From: an uncultured Acetatifactor sp.
GTDB lineage: Bacteria > Bacillota > Clostridia > Lachnospirales > Lachnospiraceae
Assembly (NCBI GenBank): GCA_910587755.1
Contig: CAJUNZ010000024.1
Location: 1 to 33,588 of the forward strand
Length of the DNA: 33,588 nt
Reading direction: 5' to 3'
In this document: positions 17,781-26,167 of the stretch, piece after piece
Layout: every line of letters starts with the position of its first letter
Numbering within the stretch: position 1 is the stretch's first letter
The notes under the pieces: model-generated
What the model saw: only the letters and a program-made list of their open reading frames with translations
Told to the model about the DNA's origin: nothing
Databases searched by the model: none
Translations under genes and position numbers: made by a program

Positions 17781-18927
17781 ATGAAATTTCTGTCAAACCT
17801 GAAACTGGCCACACGTATAGGCATTATCACCACCGCCATCACTTTTACCGGCATGCTGCTGCTCTGGTTCGTCGTCTCCGACCGCATTTCAGCCATGGTC
17901 AGAAACAATATCACCAATCAGATGATCGACGCCGTGGAATCCAGAGCCGCTGTCATAAACAACTATGTAACTTCCGCGGAAGAATACATGAACGCCTTCG
18001 CGCTGGGAAGTGCACAACTTGCTGAAAAATCCCCAGAATCCTGCGCTGTTACAGGAAGCCCAGCGGTATACTGAAGATTTTGCGGCGATAAAAGGAATCT
18101 TTGAAGGATTGTACATTGCCACACCGGATACCTATGTTCTGACCCATACTTCTCAGGGGGCTATAGGGATAACCACCCGGTCCGGGGATTCCCTGGAAGA
18201 ATTCCAGAACACCATACTGGCGGAGCCGGAGCTGACCAACCTGGGCATCATGAAATCTCCGGGAACCGGAAGCATGATCCTGTCCATGTACTATCCCATT
18301 TTCGACGGCCGGACCTGCATCGGCTTTGTGGGCGCGGGCGTTTACGCCAGCCATCTCACGGATGAGCTTCTTGGCCTGAACATGGAGGGCCTGCCCCACA
18401 GCGAATATGTTTTCTTAAACGTGGAAGACGGCACTTATCTGTACCATGAGGACGATGCGCTGCTGAATACAGAAACTTCCAACAGCGGCTATCTGGAAGT
18501 GATACGACGGCTTAAAGCGGACGGGAACACACAGGCAGGCACCTATTCTTTTCAGGATGAGGCCGGTGTCCGACAGTTGGTGGCCTATAAATATCTGGCG
18601 GACAGAAACTGGGTGTTTATGGTTCATGACAATGCGGCGGAAGTCTACGAAAAAGTGGCGGAGGTGCGCACCACGACAGCCATACTTTGCGCCGCCGTTA
18701 CGGCTGTGATTGTTCTGACCACTCTGCTGATTCTGTACCGGGAAGGCCGGGAGCTCATGGTCATGGAGCATGCCATCCGGCGGCTGGGCAACCTGGAGCT
18801 TTCCGCCGACCAGGATCTGAAACCTGCCGGGAAACCCCTGCTATATGGCAAGAATTCCCGTTTCTTTTCCCAAGGGCTGTCTCGTCATACTTCTACAAGA
18901 TTCTATCATATTTATTTGAGAGGATAA
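17781..18927 (+). pseudogene. Cache-domain chemoreceptor, frameshifted and truncated
   Basis: The first frame (17781-18074) gives a membrane anchor followed by a helical segment. The homologous sequence continues in another frame (in the open frame around 18010-18927), giving a Cache-type sensor domain, a second membrane helix and the start of a HAMP-like region (LGNLELSADQ). The frames join at about 18005-18012, where adding one base (for example in the GGG run) would restore ALG-E-VHNLLKNP. After the DLKP position at about 18825 the expected signalling domain is missing and unrelated sequence ends the frame. A good ribosome binding site (AGGAGG) and a promoter remain. The intact ancestor was probably a methyl-accepting protein; a GGDEF receptor is also possible. 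Confidence 0.8.
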
Positions 18928-18946
18928 AGCAGTCATGAGAAATACT

Positions 18947-19594
18947 TTACAGATTTTTACAGATTTCCAATCTCCCCCGATCCATTTCATACACTTCATC
19001 ACACAAGATCTCTATGTCCTCTTTATTATGGCTTGCAAGTATTATTGTTTTTCCCTCATCCCGCAGTCCCATCAAAATTCCTCTCACCTCCTCCACCCCC
19101 TGCTTATCCAGACTGTTCATGGGCTCGTCCAGAATCAGTATCTCAGGATTTTCCATGATAGCCTGCGCTATACCCAAACGCTGTTTCATTCCCAAGGAAT
19201 ATCTTCCAACCTTTTTATGGCTGTCCGGATCAAGCCCCACTTTTTGCATGCTCTCCCTGATTTCCTCTTTGCCAATCACATTGCGAATGCCCGCCAGATA
19301 TGCAAGATTCTTAAACCCCGTATACCCCTTTAAAAATCCTGGATTTTCTATAATGATCCCTACATTGTCCGCAAAATCCGTGTCCTTTCCGATCTCTTTT
19401 CCGCATACAATGACCCGCCCCTTTGTAGGCTTTAAAAAACCTGTGATAAGCTTAAACAAAACTGTCTTTCCAGAACCGTTTCTCCCGATAATACCGTAGA
19501 TTTTTCCTTTTTCCATGCTCAGATTCACATTTTCAAGAGCGGTAACATCTCCGAATTTTTTGTGTAAATTCTCAATTCTGACAATCTCTGCCAT
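18947..19594 (-). CDS. ABC transporter ATP-binding protein (BcrA/lantibiotic-immunity type)
   Basis: This 215-residue ATPase has Walker A GRNGSGKT (residues 37-44), signature YSLGMKQR (residues 132-139), Walker B LILDEP with Asp156-Glu157, and an H-loop His near 189. The LGMKQR form of the signature is usual for ABC-2 type exporters of the bacitracin-resistance and lantibiotic-immunity kind. The start at ATG 19594 follows AAAGGGG and overlaps the end of the upstream membrane protein by 23 bases. It is the last gene of a run of three membrane proteins and the ATPase, and should energise them. No terminator follows. It ends 20 bases from the convergent chemoreceptor pseudogene. Confidence 0.93.
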   Translation of the reverse strand: MAEIVRIENLHKKFGDVTALENVNLSMEKGKIYGIIGRNGSGKTVLFKLITGFLKPTKGRVIVCGKEIGKDTDFADNVGIIIENPGFLKGYTGFKNLAYLAGIRNVIGKEEIRESMQKVGLDPDSHKKVGRYSLGMKQRLGIAQAIMENPEILILDEPMNSLDKQGVEEVRGILMGLRDEGKTIILASHNKEDIEILCDEVYEMDRGRLEICKNL

Positions 19595-20261
19595 ACGAAA
19601 ACCCCTTTCCTTTCCTCTCCAGGAAAATCCCTCCAGCCACATAGACAAGCGCAATCAGCGTCATCTCAATCAAAAGGGAAGACAGCACAGGGACTCCTGT
19701 GTCCTGAAAATACCATTCACTCTGACAATACATCCCCCACATTCCGAACATAAACCGGGCCATCCTCCCATTGGAAAATCCCACGAGAAAAGTTCCCCCT
19801 TCCAGCAGCAGAATTGCCGGCGCAAGCTTCCTGGCTCCGGTCAGATCCAGTAACATAAAAAAAGTCATTGTCATGATCATATGGGCAAGCCATAAAAGGA
19901 GCACCTTCCAGTTTTTATCTGAAAGCTCCCCATGACTCACAGTATCAGCCGCCATTGCCGTGACGAACAAAACTGCCGCCGTCAGTACGCTGTTTCGTAA
20001 ATTTTTCATAAATTTCTGCCGCCACCATTTTTTTACTGTCACATAACGGTAACTTGCAAGGGGCTCTATTTTCCTCCACTTTTCAAGCCAAAGGCCCTCT
20101 GCCAGCAGGCAGATGCCAATGGGTAAAAGCCATCCTGCCAGTTCACGCAATACCTTGTCAAAGTCAACTGTCCAACTTGAAGGGTCCTGTGAAACTCCTC
20201 CAAAAAAGTTTAAAATCATACTCTGTTCCATCATATACCTCACTGTTTGGGCCATCTGCAT
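19572..20261 (-). CDS. ABC-type membrane protein, third permease of the cluster
   Basis: A membrane protein of about 229 residues with roughly five to six hydrophobic segments. I do not recognise a named family. Its place between a permease gene and the ABC ATPase, with the ATPase start overlapping its end, argues that it is a permease subunit of the same transporter. The start is uncertain: ATG 20261 or 20255 lies 50-56 bases after the preceding gene, behind a weak AAAGGCGG. The open frame extends much further upstream (to 20513), but that part overlaps the preceding gene in another frame and reads as non-membrane, low-quality sequence. Confidence 0.75.
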   Translation of the reverse strand: MQMAQTVRYMMEQSMILNFFGGVSQDPSSWTVDFDKVLRELAGWLLPIGICLLAEGLWLEKWRKIEPLASYRYVTVKKWWRQKFMKNLRNSVLTAAVLFVTAMAADTVSHGELSDKNWKVLLLWLAHMIMTMTFFMLLDLTGARKLAPAILLLEGGTFLVGFSNGRMARFMFGMWGMYCQSEWYFQDTGVPVLSSLLIEMTLIALVYVAGGIFLERKGKGFSYGRDCQN

Positions 20262-20311
20262 ATCATGTACTCTGCCGCCGCCTTTGCGGCAGCATTCACA
20301 GATTTCAAAGC

Positions 20312-21172
20312 CTATCTTTCCTGAATATCCGCCCTTTTCACCGCAGCTGATGTCACTGCCGCCATCATCAGAATGAGCACCAGCATTCTGCCCGGATACC
20401 TCCAGTGGCTGCCGGCGCTGTCCACATAGTACGCCGGGCTCAGATGCAGACTGCCGGCAAAAGATAACACAACCCCTCCCAAATGCGCCGCTGACACCGC
20501 CGCCAATCCCCAAAAACCGCCAAGCGAAAGATTACATAGATACAAAAGAATCCCCAGAAACACAAAATAACAGAGTATATACAAAAAGGTTATGCCAAAC
20601 GCCTGGTAAACTGTCATATGTTCCATGATTGCCGCGCCGTCAAAGTAAATATGGTATTTTCCCGCAATCCCATTGGAGGCAACGGTTGCCAGCATGTAGG
20701 TGGGGCTGCTCCAAAGCCCTCCGGCAAATCCAAAAGGAGTGCCGGCAGCGACAGAAACGACAGCAAGGCACAGGGTATACAAAAACCCCTGCAGAAAAAC
20801 ATAAAGCAGCATACCTGTATTCCAGACCTGCCTGCCGCTGCGATACAGCACCATACAGGCGTTCCCTTTGACAAAAGGCGCATCCCCTACGGCAAGCAGA
20901 TACCCCAGCACCCAAAACCTGCACGCCATCCCCTGACTGGCGGTAACAATAAAAGTTTCGCAGATGTTGACCGGTTCCCCGGTCTCCAGCGCATACTGCA
21001 AAAAGTCCTTTGTTCCCAGCGCCAGAAACGTCATTCCCAGCAGATATCCCAGGATCACCCTGACACTCCCCATCTCCTGCCGCTGCACCATAAAGGCAAT
21101 GAGAATGGCCCTGGCACTTCTCTTTGCCCTGGCAGTTCTAATCGCCTTAACATTCTTCGTGGCCTTACTCAT
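20312..21172 (-). CDS. ABC-type membrane protein, second permease of the cluster
   Basis: A 286-residue membrane protein with a basic N-terminal tail (many Lys/Arg/Ala in the first 25 residues) and about six hydrophobic segments. No specific family is recognised. The ATG at 21172 follows GGAGGAG and overlaps the stop of the preceding permease gene by eight bases, so the two are translationally coupled. The three different permease-like proteins plus one ATPase recall the multi-permease arrangement of some peptide or lantibiotic immunity transporters (inference). Confidence 0.78.
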   Translation of the reverse strand: MSKATKNVKAIRTARAKRSARAILIAFMVQRQEMGSVRVILGYLLGMTFLALGTKDFLQYALETGEPVNICETFIVTASQGMACRFWVLGYLLAVGDAPFVKGNACMVLYRSGRQVWNTGMLLYVFLQGFLYTLCLAVVSVAAGTPFGFAGGLWSSPTYMLATVASNGIAGKYHIYFDGAAIMEHMTVYQAFGITFLYILCYFVFLGILLYLCNLSLGGFWGLAAVSAAHLGGVVLSFAGSLHLSPAYYVDSAGSHWRYPGRMLVLILMMAAVTSAAVKRADIQER

Positions 21173-21935
21173 CCCTGCATCTCCTCCGGAATCCCGCCAT
21201 GACAGCCGCCGCAGCGGCAAAAAGCCAGACACACTCTGCCACAATCGACAGCAGATGCCCTGCATCGTCCCCCCGCACCAGCACGGCGGGATTCAGACAG
21301 TTGGGCATCAAGATATAAAGGGACTCGTACAGAACAAAGGGAGCGATCAGCGACACATACTTATTGGGCATCCACACCGCAAACGCCAATCCCACCAAGG
21401 CCCATGCGGCCCCGAACAGAAAGCCCAGCAATACCTTCACTGCCACCATCGCGCCAAGCCCATAGGTCTGACCTATAACCACCATTTCAATATCTGCCTC
21501 CACCCTTAATACATTCACCCCTGAAGCGTCCAACCCAAGGAAATTGGCATCGGCCACCCCCGGCCACTCCAGATACACAGCCCCAAGGCACACGAGAAGA
21601 TAAGGAAGCGCAACAATGGCCCCTCCCGACAGTGCCGTGCTGATGATCCGAATCCGGGCAAATTTCTGCGGTTTCATACGGGCAAGAATCAGCCTGTAAT
21701 ATCCGCTCTCATACTCCCCGCAGAAACGGGACGCGTACCCCAGCACCGGAAACACAGGCAGAAACACAGTAAACCCTGATGTGGCCAGTATATTCACAAT
21801 GGCATAATAGGGGCTCCCCGAATGGAGTGATTCTGTGACAAAGTTATACACAAGCAGCGCCCCAATCCCAAAAATGCCCGCAAAAAATCCCGGATTTGCA
21901 AAGCTTCTTTTCATATCCATCCGTAAAAATTTCAT
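21165..21935 (-). CDS. ABC-type membrane protein, first permease of the cluster
   Basis: A 256-residue membrane protein with about six hydrophobic segments, resembling ABC-2 type permeases. A motif near residue 75 reads GEYESGYYRLI; similar Glu-x-x-x-Gly-Tyr loops occur in ABC-2 permeases of bacitracin/lantibiotic type. I chose ATG 21935 behind AAGGCG; a GTG two codons earlier (21941) is an alternative. It starts 100 bases after the lipoprotein gene and overlaps the next permease by eight bases. Confidence 0.8.
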   Translation of the reverse strand: MKFLRMDMKRSFANPGFFAGIFGIGALLVYNFVTESLHSGSPYYAIVNILATSGFTVFLPVFPVLGYASRFCGEYESGYYRLILARMKPQKFARIRIISTALSGGAIVALPYLLVCLGAVYLEWPGVADANFLGLDASGVNVLRVEADIEMVVIGQTYGLGAMVAVKVLLGFLFGAAWALVGLAFAVWMPNKYVSLIAPFVLYESLYILMPNCLNPAVLVRGDDAGHLLSIVAECVWLFAAAAAVMAGFRRRCRDE

Positions 21936-22035
21936 ACACACGCCTTCTTACACCTTCTATCACTTTCTCCGCCTTCACCAATGTTTCCAGTGCTTCATCC
22001 GGCACTGGCAGTGCAATTTCTGACCGGATAGAGCG

Positions 22036-23256
22036 CTAGTCCGCCTCTTCCAGTTCCCCTGTGACTGCGTTCACGCATATGTGTGTCGGCCCCACGGCAT
22101 CGCCGTAGTCTCCCTCCACATATTCGTCAAGAGGCATATAGATATGCCATACGGGCGTAAGCACCAGTTCGGGCTTATACTCTATCCCGTCCAGGGCAGG
22201 GGCGGGATTGGGTATGGGATAATAATTCAACTCCACCCTGTCATATACTATCCTGCCGTCCGATTTCAGCATGCCGTTATCCAGATACAATTCCAGTATT
22301 TCCAGAACCTGCTCAAAAGAAATCACCGTGACAGGCTCTTTCGCCGCTGCCCTTCCGCAGAAATTCACAAGATGCACCTCCGCCACGCCCTCCTGAAAAA
22401 CATTTGCATATCCATTTGGCCAAACCTGTCCCAGCGCATAACTGTCAGCTCCAATGCTCACCGCAATTCCATCATAGACGGGCAGAAATTCCATCTGATA
22501 AAAGCTGTAACCACCGCCCTCATAATAATATATTTTCTGAAAGTCAAGCTCATCCACGCCCAGTACCTTCAGCTTGTCCAGAAGAATTTCCCCGGCCCTG
22601 TCCGCCGAAAAGCTGCCTTCGTCCATGGCATCCAAAGTAATAAGCGTCGTTTTGCCATCCTCACGGTACGCCTCAAAACATTTTTCCATCAGCTCATGAT
22701 CCACATACGAAGCCCATGTATGAGACGCAAAAGAAGCCTCCTTTTTCCCGTCGCCGAGACGGTTCGCGCTGTGGTCGCCGAATTTGGAGTATAAACATCT
22801 CTCGCCGTTTTCATCGGGAGTGCTGTTATGTCTGTCGCTCTCCTCTATCTCCTGTAAAAATTCCTGAGAAGTGTCCTCTACGCTGCCGCTTTCGCTGTCA
22901 AGAAAGGCCAGCAGAACATCCCCGTCAAGCCCCTCGTCCGGCTTCAGCGTAATGAAATGCAGCTCATTGGGCATGGCAGGTATTTCGGCGTTTATGTTTA
23001 TCATATTCTCGCCCGTGCCCACTGTGCCCTGGTACCAGCCTGCCGCCTGCTGCTGTGTCCCGGCTTCCTCTTGTGTCTGCTCTTGTGTCTGCTCCTGTGA
23101 ACCTGCCGCTGCAATGTCCTGGATCTGCCTTTCCATATCCCCCTGGGCGTGCACAATGCCGTTTTCCTCCGCCGCATCCGGCGCTTTCTGACAACCCGTA
23201 AGACCAAGCGCACAAAACATTGCCGCCATCCTTAAGAATACTTTGTTTCTTTTCAT
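22036..23256 (-). CDS. Lipoprotein of unknown function next to ABC permeases
   Basis: This 406-residue predicted lipoprotein has the signal MKRNKVFLRM...LTGC with the lipidated Cys at position 22. A Gln/Glu/Thr-rich linker (around residues 56-72), coded partly by a 12-base tandem repeat, precedes a folded domain of about 310 residues. I do not recognise its family with certainty. The C-terminal part (VWHIYMPLDEY, ICVNAVTGELEE) recalls the PepSY/YcdB-like end where a stored conserved residue precedes VNAxTGE. ATG 23256 follows GGGAGG. It lies between the sensor kinase and the permeases, so it may be a substrate receptor, an immunity protein or a ligand for the system (inference). Confidence 0.75.
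   Translation of the reverse strand: MKRNKVFLRMAAMFCALGLTGCQKAPDAAEENGIVHAQGDMERQIQDIAAAGSQEQTQEQTQEEAGTQQQAAGWYQGTVGTGENMININAEIPAMPNELHFITLKPDEGLDGDVLLAFLDSESGSVEDTSQEFLQEIEESDRHNSTPDENGERCLYSKFGDHSANRLGDGKKEASFASHTWASYVDHELMEKCFEAYREDGKTTLITLDAMDEGSFSADRAGEILLDKLKVLGVDELDFQKIYYYEGGGYSFYQMEFLPVYDGIAVSIGADSYALGQVWPNGYANVFQEGVAEVHLVNFCGRAAAKEPVTVISFEQVLEILELYLDNGMLKSDGRIVYDRVELNYYPIPNPAPALDGIEYKPELVLTPVWHIYMPLDEYVEGDYGDAVGPTHICVNAVTGELEEAD
23068..23091. repeat. Two perfect 12-base tandem repeats coding a Thr-Gln-Glu linker
   Basis: CTCTTGTGTCTG occurs twice in tandem with a third partial copy. On the minus strand it codes the TQEQ repeat of the lipoprotein linker. Because the unit is a multiple of three, changes in copy number would alter linker length without a frameshift. 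Confidence 0.8.
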
Positions 23257-23375
23257 ACTGATACCTCCCAAACAAGGTTCTTCAAAAACTTTTTTGTTTG
23301 TCAACAAAGCATACCACAAAAACAGCATTGTTATGGAATTTGGCGAAATCAGACCATATTTCTGCCGGAATCAGC

Positions 23376-23410
23376 TTGGGGAAACGTCGGCCAGGCCTAC
23401 GTTTCCCCAA
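23376..23410. repeat. 11-base-pair inverted repeat after the sensor kinase gene
   Basis: Perfect arms TTGGGGAAACG (23376-23386) and CGTTTCCCCAA (23400-23410) enclose a 13-base GC-rich loop. It begins two bases after the kinase stop codon. No T tract follows on either strand, so it is not a standard terminator. It may be an mRNA-processing or stability structure between the regulatory genes and the lipoprotein gene. Confidence 0.7.
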
Positions 23411-23411
23411 A

Positions 23412-24665
23412 TCACAGTTCGTTTATGTACATGATAATATCTGTTTCCATGCATCCGTCTTCACACACCAAATCCATGTCTCCATGATATTTTTCAATGA
23501 TTCTCCGCACATTGCCCAGACCGATTCCATGGTTTGGCCCATCCTCCTTTGTGGTTTCCAGGCACTCCACCCTTCCATCCGCAATCCCCTGGCAGCTGTT
23601 GCGGATATGGATAAACAGAATTCCCTTCTCAAGCTTCATCGCTATTTTCAGTTCTTTTTCTTCCGTCCGGACTGCCGCCTCCATGGCATTGTCAAGCAGA
23701 TTCCCCAGCACCACATTTAAGTCAAAAGAATGCAGCATCAGCTTTTCAGGTATATTTACCCTTGCCTCCACCACATCCAGCATTTCATTTGCCCTCTGCA
23801 GCTTATAGTTCAGCAGGCCGTCGACTGATTCGTTTCCTGTGACAACATACTCTGAAGGGTTATCCATAAAATCCTGCATGGAGCCAAGATACCTGTGCGC
23901 TTCCTCCAGATCCTTTTTCTGCAAAAGCAGCTGAAGCGCCATAATGTGGTTTTTCATGTCGTGCCTTAACGCCCGGATACGCCCCTGAGATTCCATAATC
24001 ACCTCCAGCTGGTTCCGGTATATGGATGTCTGCTGCCGGTATATATCATTTTCCCTTAGATTCCTATAGTTTTCTGCCATCATATGATAGAGATAAAAGA
24101 TACCCAGGTTGATACTCAGTATGGAGATACAGATCAACATGGCCGCCACACCCTTATATCTCCCATACAGCAGAACACACAAAATAAATACGCTTGCCGC
24201 AGGGACCACAATTAAAATGCAGGTCTGCCTTTTATCAAATACCAGTTCCCTGCTGTCCGCCGGATAAGTCATATGACTGATCAATGTGACGCAGATCAGG
24301 AGCAAAAGCGTCCGGACTGCCTGCTGCTGTTCAAAGTAATTCCGCGAAAAAACAAAATACACCGCCAGGGCACAGGCCAGATCTGTAACAAATACCGCCA
24401 GGGATACCCAGATGCGCTTTTTCCATGTCCCCTGATAAAGAAGGGTCAGTCCCACCATCCCCAGATAGTTACAGATACCATACAGCACTGATATGTTGAA
24501 AACACCGGACAGGACAATGGTAAGAAGATAATAACATACAAAGCCCGTTCCCACCTTTTTCCTGTCTTCACCCACCGGGGGCAGAAACAGCTCCATCATT
24601 TTCCTGATCAGCAGAACCCGCAGGATATTTACAATCAGTTCAGATATCACATTATAACTCACCAT
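23412..24665 (-). CDS. GHKL sensor histidine kinase (AgrC/VirS-like)
   Basis: A 417-residue kinase with about six hydrophobic segments in the first 195 residues, a short helical linker, and a GHKL-type kinase core. The H-box is RALRHDMKNH (His235), the N-box is GNLLDNAMEA (Asn322, Asn326), and the G-box is GIGLGNVRR (380-387). This layout is that of kinases sensing secreted peptides, such as AgrC, but no peptide precursor or AgrB-like processing gene is seen here. ATG 24665 overlaps the response-regulator gene end by 14 bases. It should phosphorylate the LytTR regulator encoded just upstream. Confidence 0.93.
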   Translation of the reverse strand: MVSYNVISELIVNILRVLLIRKMMELFLPPVGEDRKKVGTGFVCYYLLTIVLSGVFNISVLYGICNYLGMVGLTLLYQGTWKKRIWVSLAVFVTDLACALAVYFVFSRNYFEQQQAVRTLLLLICVTLISHMTYPADSRELVFDKRQTCILIVVPAASVFILCVLLYGRYKGVAAMLICISILSINLGIFYLYHMMAENYRNLRENDIYRQQTSIYRNQLEVIMESQGRIRALRHDMKNHIMALQLLLQKKDLEEAHRYLGSMQDFMDNPSEYVVTGNESVDGLLNYKLQRANEMLDVVEARVNIPEKLMLHSFDLNVVLGNLLDNAMEAAVRTEEKELKIAMKLEKGILFIHIRNSCQGIADGRVECLETTKEDGPNHGIGLGNVRRIIEKYHGDMDLVCEDGCMETDIIMYINEL

Positions 24666-25380
24666 GTAGCTCTGCTCTCCGATATTGCTTTATTTTTCCT
24701 CTTATCTCTTTCCGATATGGCTTACTGATGCTTAAAACAGTCCCATCGGACATTTTCACGCAGTCGTAGGAGTATTCTCTGACATATAACTGATTAACAA
24801 TATAAGATTTATGTATCGTCATAAAATCGGCAGGAAGTTCTTCCATAATATTTTTCAGCTTTCCATAAAATTCCTCTTCGCCCTTGTCGGTGACAAGCCG
24901 GATTTTCTTGTCCATACTCGTAAAATAGGCAATATCCTTTGTGGGAATTCTGAAGACTGCACCCCCTTTCTGGTATTCAAAGCAGCTTCTGAGGCTCTGC
25001 TTCTGTCTGATGCTTCTGATAATCACTTCCTTTATCTGCCCATCGGATATGGGCTTTACCAGAAAGTCAAGAGGCTGAATCTTAAACAGCTGCATTGCAT
25101 ATGTCTGTCTGGAAGAAATGTATACAATATGAGTATTGATGTCCTCCATTTCATTGCGGATAAACTTCCCTACCAGGATGCCATCTGCCTGTACCAATTG
25201 GATATCCAAAAATATCAAGTCCAGCCGTGTGCCTTTCTGCAGATCATTCAATATGCTTTCACCGGAATACCAAACTTCAACATCTGCATCTATCGACAAT
25301 CCTTTTGCTATGAAATAAATCTGTTCTTCCAATCCAGAACATAGTTCCTTGTCGTCATCACAGATTCCAATTCTGTACAT
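24652..25380 (-). CDS. LytTR-family response regulator
   Basis: A 242-residue regulator with a receiver domain (acidic pocket Asp8-Asp9, phospho-acceptor Asp59 in FLDIQL, Lys109 in LVKP) and a C-terminal LytTR DNA-binding domain from about residue 140, with KDIAYF and KSYIVN-type strands. LytTR proteins activate promoters through paired direct repeats upstream of the -35 box. It is first in the cluster and overlaps the kinase gene. Likely targets are the lipoprotein/ABC genes downstream (inference). Confidence 0.94.
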   Translation of the reverse strand: MYRIGICDDDKELCSGLEEQIYFIAKGLSIDADVEVWYSGESILNDLQKGTRLDLIFLDIQLVQADGILVGKFIRNEMEDINTHIVYISSRQTYAMQLFKIQPLDFLVKPISDGQIKEVIIRSIRQKQSLRSCFEYQKGGAVFRIPTKDIAYFTSMDKKIRLVTDKGEEEFYGKLKNIMEELPADFMTIHKSYIVNQLYVREYSYDCVKMSDGTVLSISKPYRKEIRGKIKQYRRAELHGEL

Positions 25381-25453
25381 ACCTCATTCCCTCTCTGCAT
25401 ATCTTGCAAACAAACAGACCAAACTCCAAACTATCGTAAAAGGCAGGCCGCAA

Positions 25454-25482
25454 ATAATACCATGGCATATTTCTTCTGACTA
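25454..25482 (-). promoter_or_regulatory. Possible promoter for the response-regulator/kinase genes
   Basis: On the minus strand, TAGTCA at 25477-25482 (four of six to consensus) and TATTAT at 25454-25459 are separated by 17 bases, about 75 bases upstream of the regulator start. It overlaps the stop codon of the Fic gene. The -35 is weak. Confidence 0.4.
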
Positions 25483-26109
25483 TATCTTCAGTGTTTTTAT
25501 ACATTTATTTAAACATTGTTTTAATGGCTGCAATTCGTCCTTTAAATACCAATTATTCAAAGCAATATTAAATTCTTCTGCATTATCCTTCCCAATAGTC
25601 AGAATCCCCTCTCCACTTTCTATCAGAATTTTGCTGGCAACCATTGTAGAAGTTCGCTTATTGCCATCCCAAAATAATTGCTGCTTACAGGCATATGCAA
25701 AATACTCCAGCGCTCTGTCAATAGGTTGATTTATTTTATTTATGCGATCCATTTCCTTTAAAACATCTTCTTTCACGGGAATCGTCGGTATAAACTCACC
25801 AACCCCAACAGTTCCTCTCCTCAATACGCCCCATTCAAGACTTTCATTCCTTGATACATATTCATTTACCCTGCAAATATATTCCAATGTTAAAGGTTCA
25901 TCAACAGAACTGAGAATAAATTTCCATCCATCTCTAAGGTTTAAAACCGTCTGTATATCATCTACAGAAATTCCATTTACAACTGCTCCATCAATGATGG
26001 TCTGCGTCTGTGGAAATGTAACATTGCATCCCTCTATGTAAGCAGTATTAAATACAAGTTCTGTGAAGTTTTTTTTTGCCAAAAAAATATTTTGTTCTCT
26101 TGTCAGCAT
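25480..26109 (-). CDS. Fic-domain protein with self-inhibition motif and altered catalytic His
   Basis: This 209-residue Fic protein belongs to a family that transfers nucleotide groups to target hydroxyls. An N-terminal helix carries TAYIEG (residues 22-27), matching the (S/T)xxxE(G/N) inhibitory motif of class II Fic proteins. The Fic loop at residues 144-152 reads QLFWDGNKR; the standard motif begins with His, and here that residue is Gln144. The Asp, Gly, Asn and Arg of the anion hole are kept. AMP transfer by the usual mechanism is therefore doubtful. ATG 26109 follows GGGGGAA; the longer frame to 26316 runs inside the neighbouring gene. It is AT-rich compared with its neighbours. Confidence 0.9.
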   Translation of the reverse strand: MLTREQNIFLAKKNFTELVFNTAYIEGCNVTFPQTQTIIDGAVVNGISVDDIQTVLNLRDGWKFILSSVDEPLTLEYICRVNEYVSRNESLEWGVLRRGTVGVGEFIPTIPVKEDVLKEMDRINKINQPIDRALEYFAYACKQQLFWDGNKRTSTMVASKILIESGEGILTIGKDNAEEFNIALNNWYLKDELQPLKQCLNKCIKTLKI

Positions 26110-26139
26110 AATTATTCCCCCTCTCTGCCTTTTGCAGGC

Positions 26140-26167
26140 TTCTGACAGCTGGAGGCCGCCGTCAGAA
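26140..26167 (-). terminator. Hairpin between the repeat-protein gene and the Fic gene
   Basis: TTCTGAC/GTCAGAA arms with a short inner GC stem give a ten-base-pair hairpin with an 8-base loop that includes the stop codon of the upstream gene. No T tract follows, so it may slow or partly stop transcription, but readthrough into the Fic gene is likely. Confidence 0.4.

Noticed and set aside
21850..22035. Minus-strand open frame continuing in phase after the lipoprotein stop
   Set aside because: It reads as plausible protein for about 35 residues, but has no convincing start and overlaps the first permease in another frame; it might be a gene remnant but cannot be supported.
23068..23100. Short tandem repeat as a possible CRISPR
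   Set aside because: The units are only 12 bases, adjacent without spacers, and in frame within a lipoprotein linker.
23299..23304. TTGACA as the -35 box of a promoter before the lipoprotein gene
   Set aside because: No -10 box is found 16-18 bases downstream; the matching position reads AGAACC.
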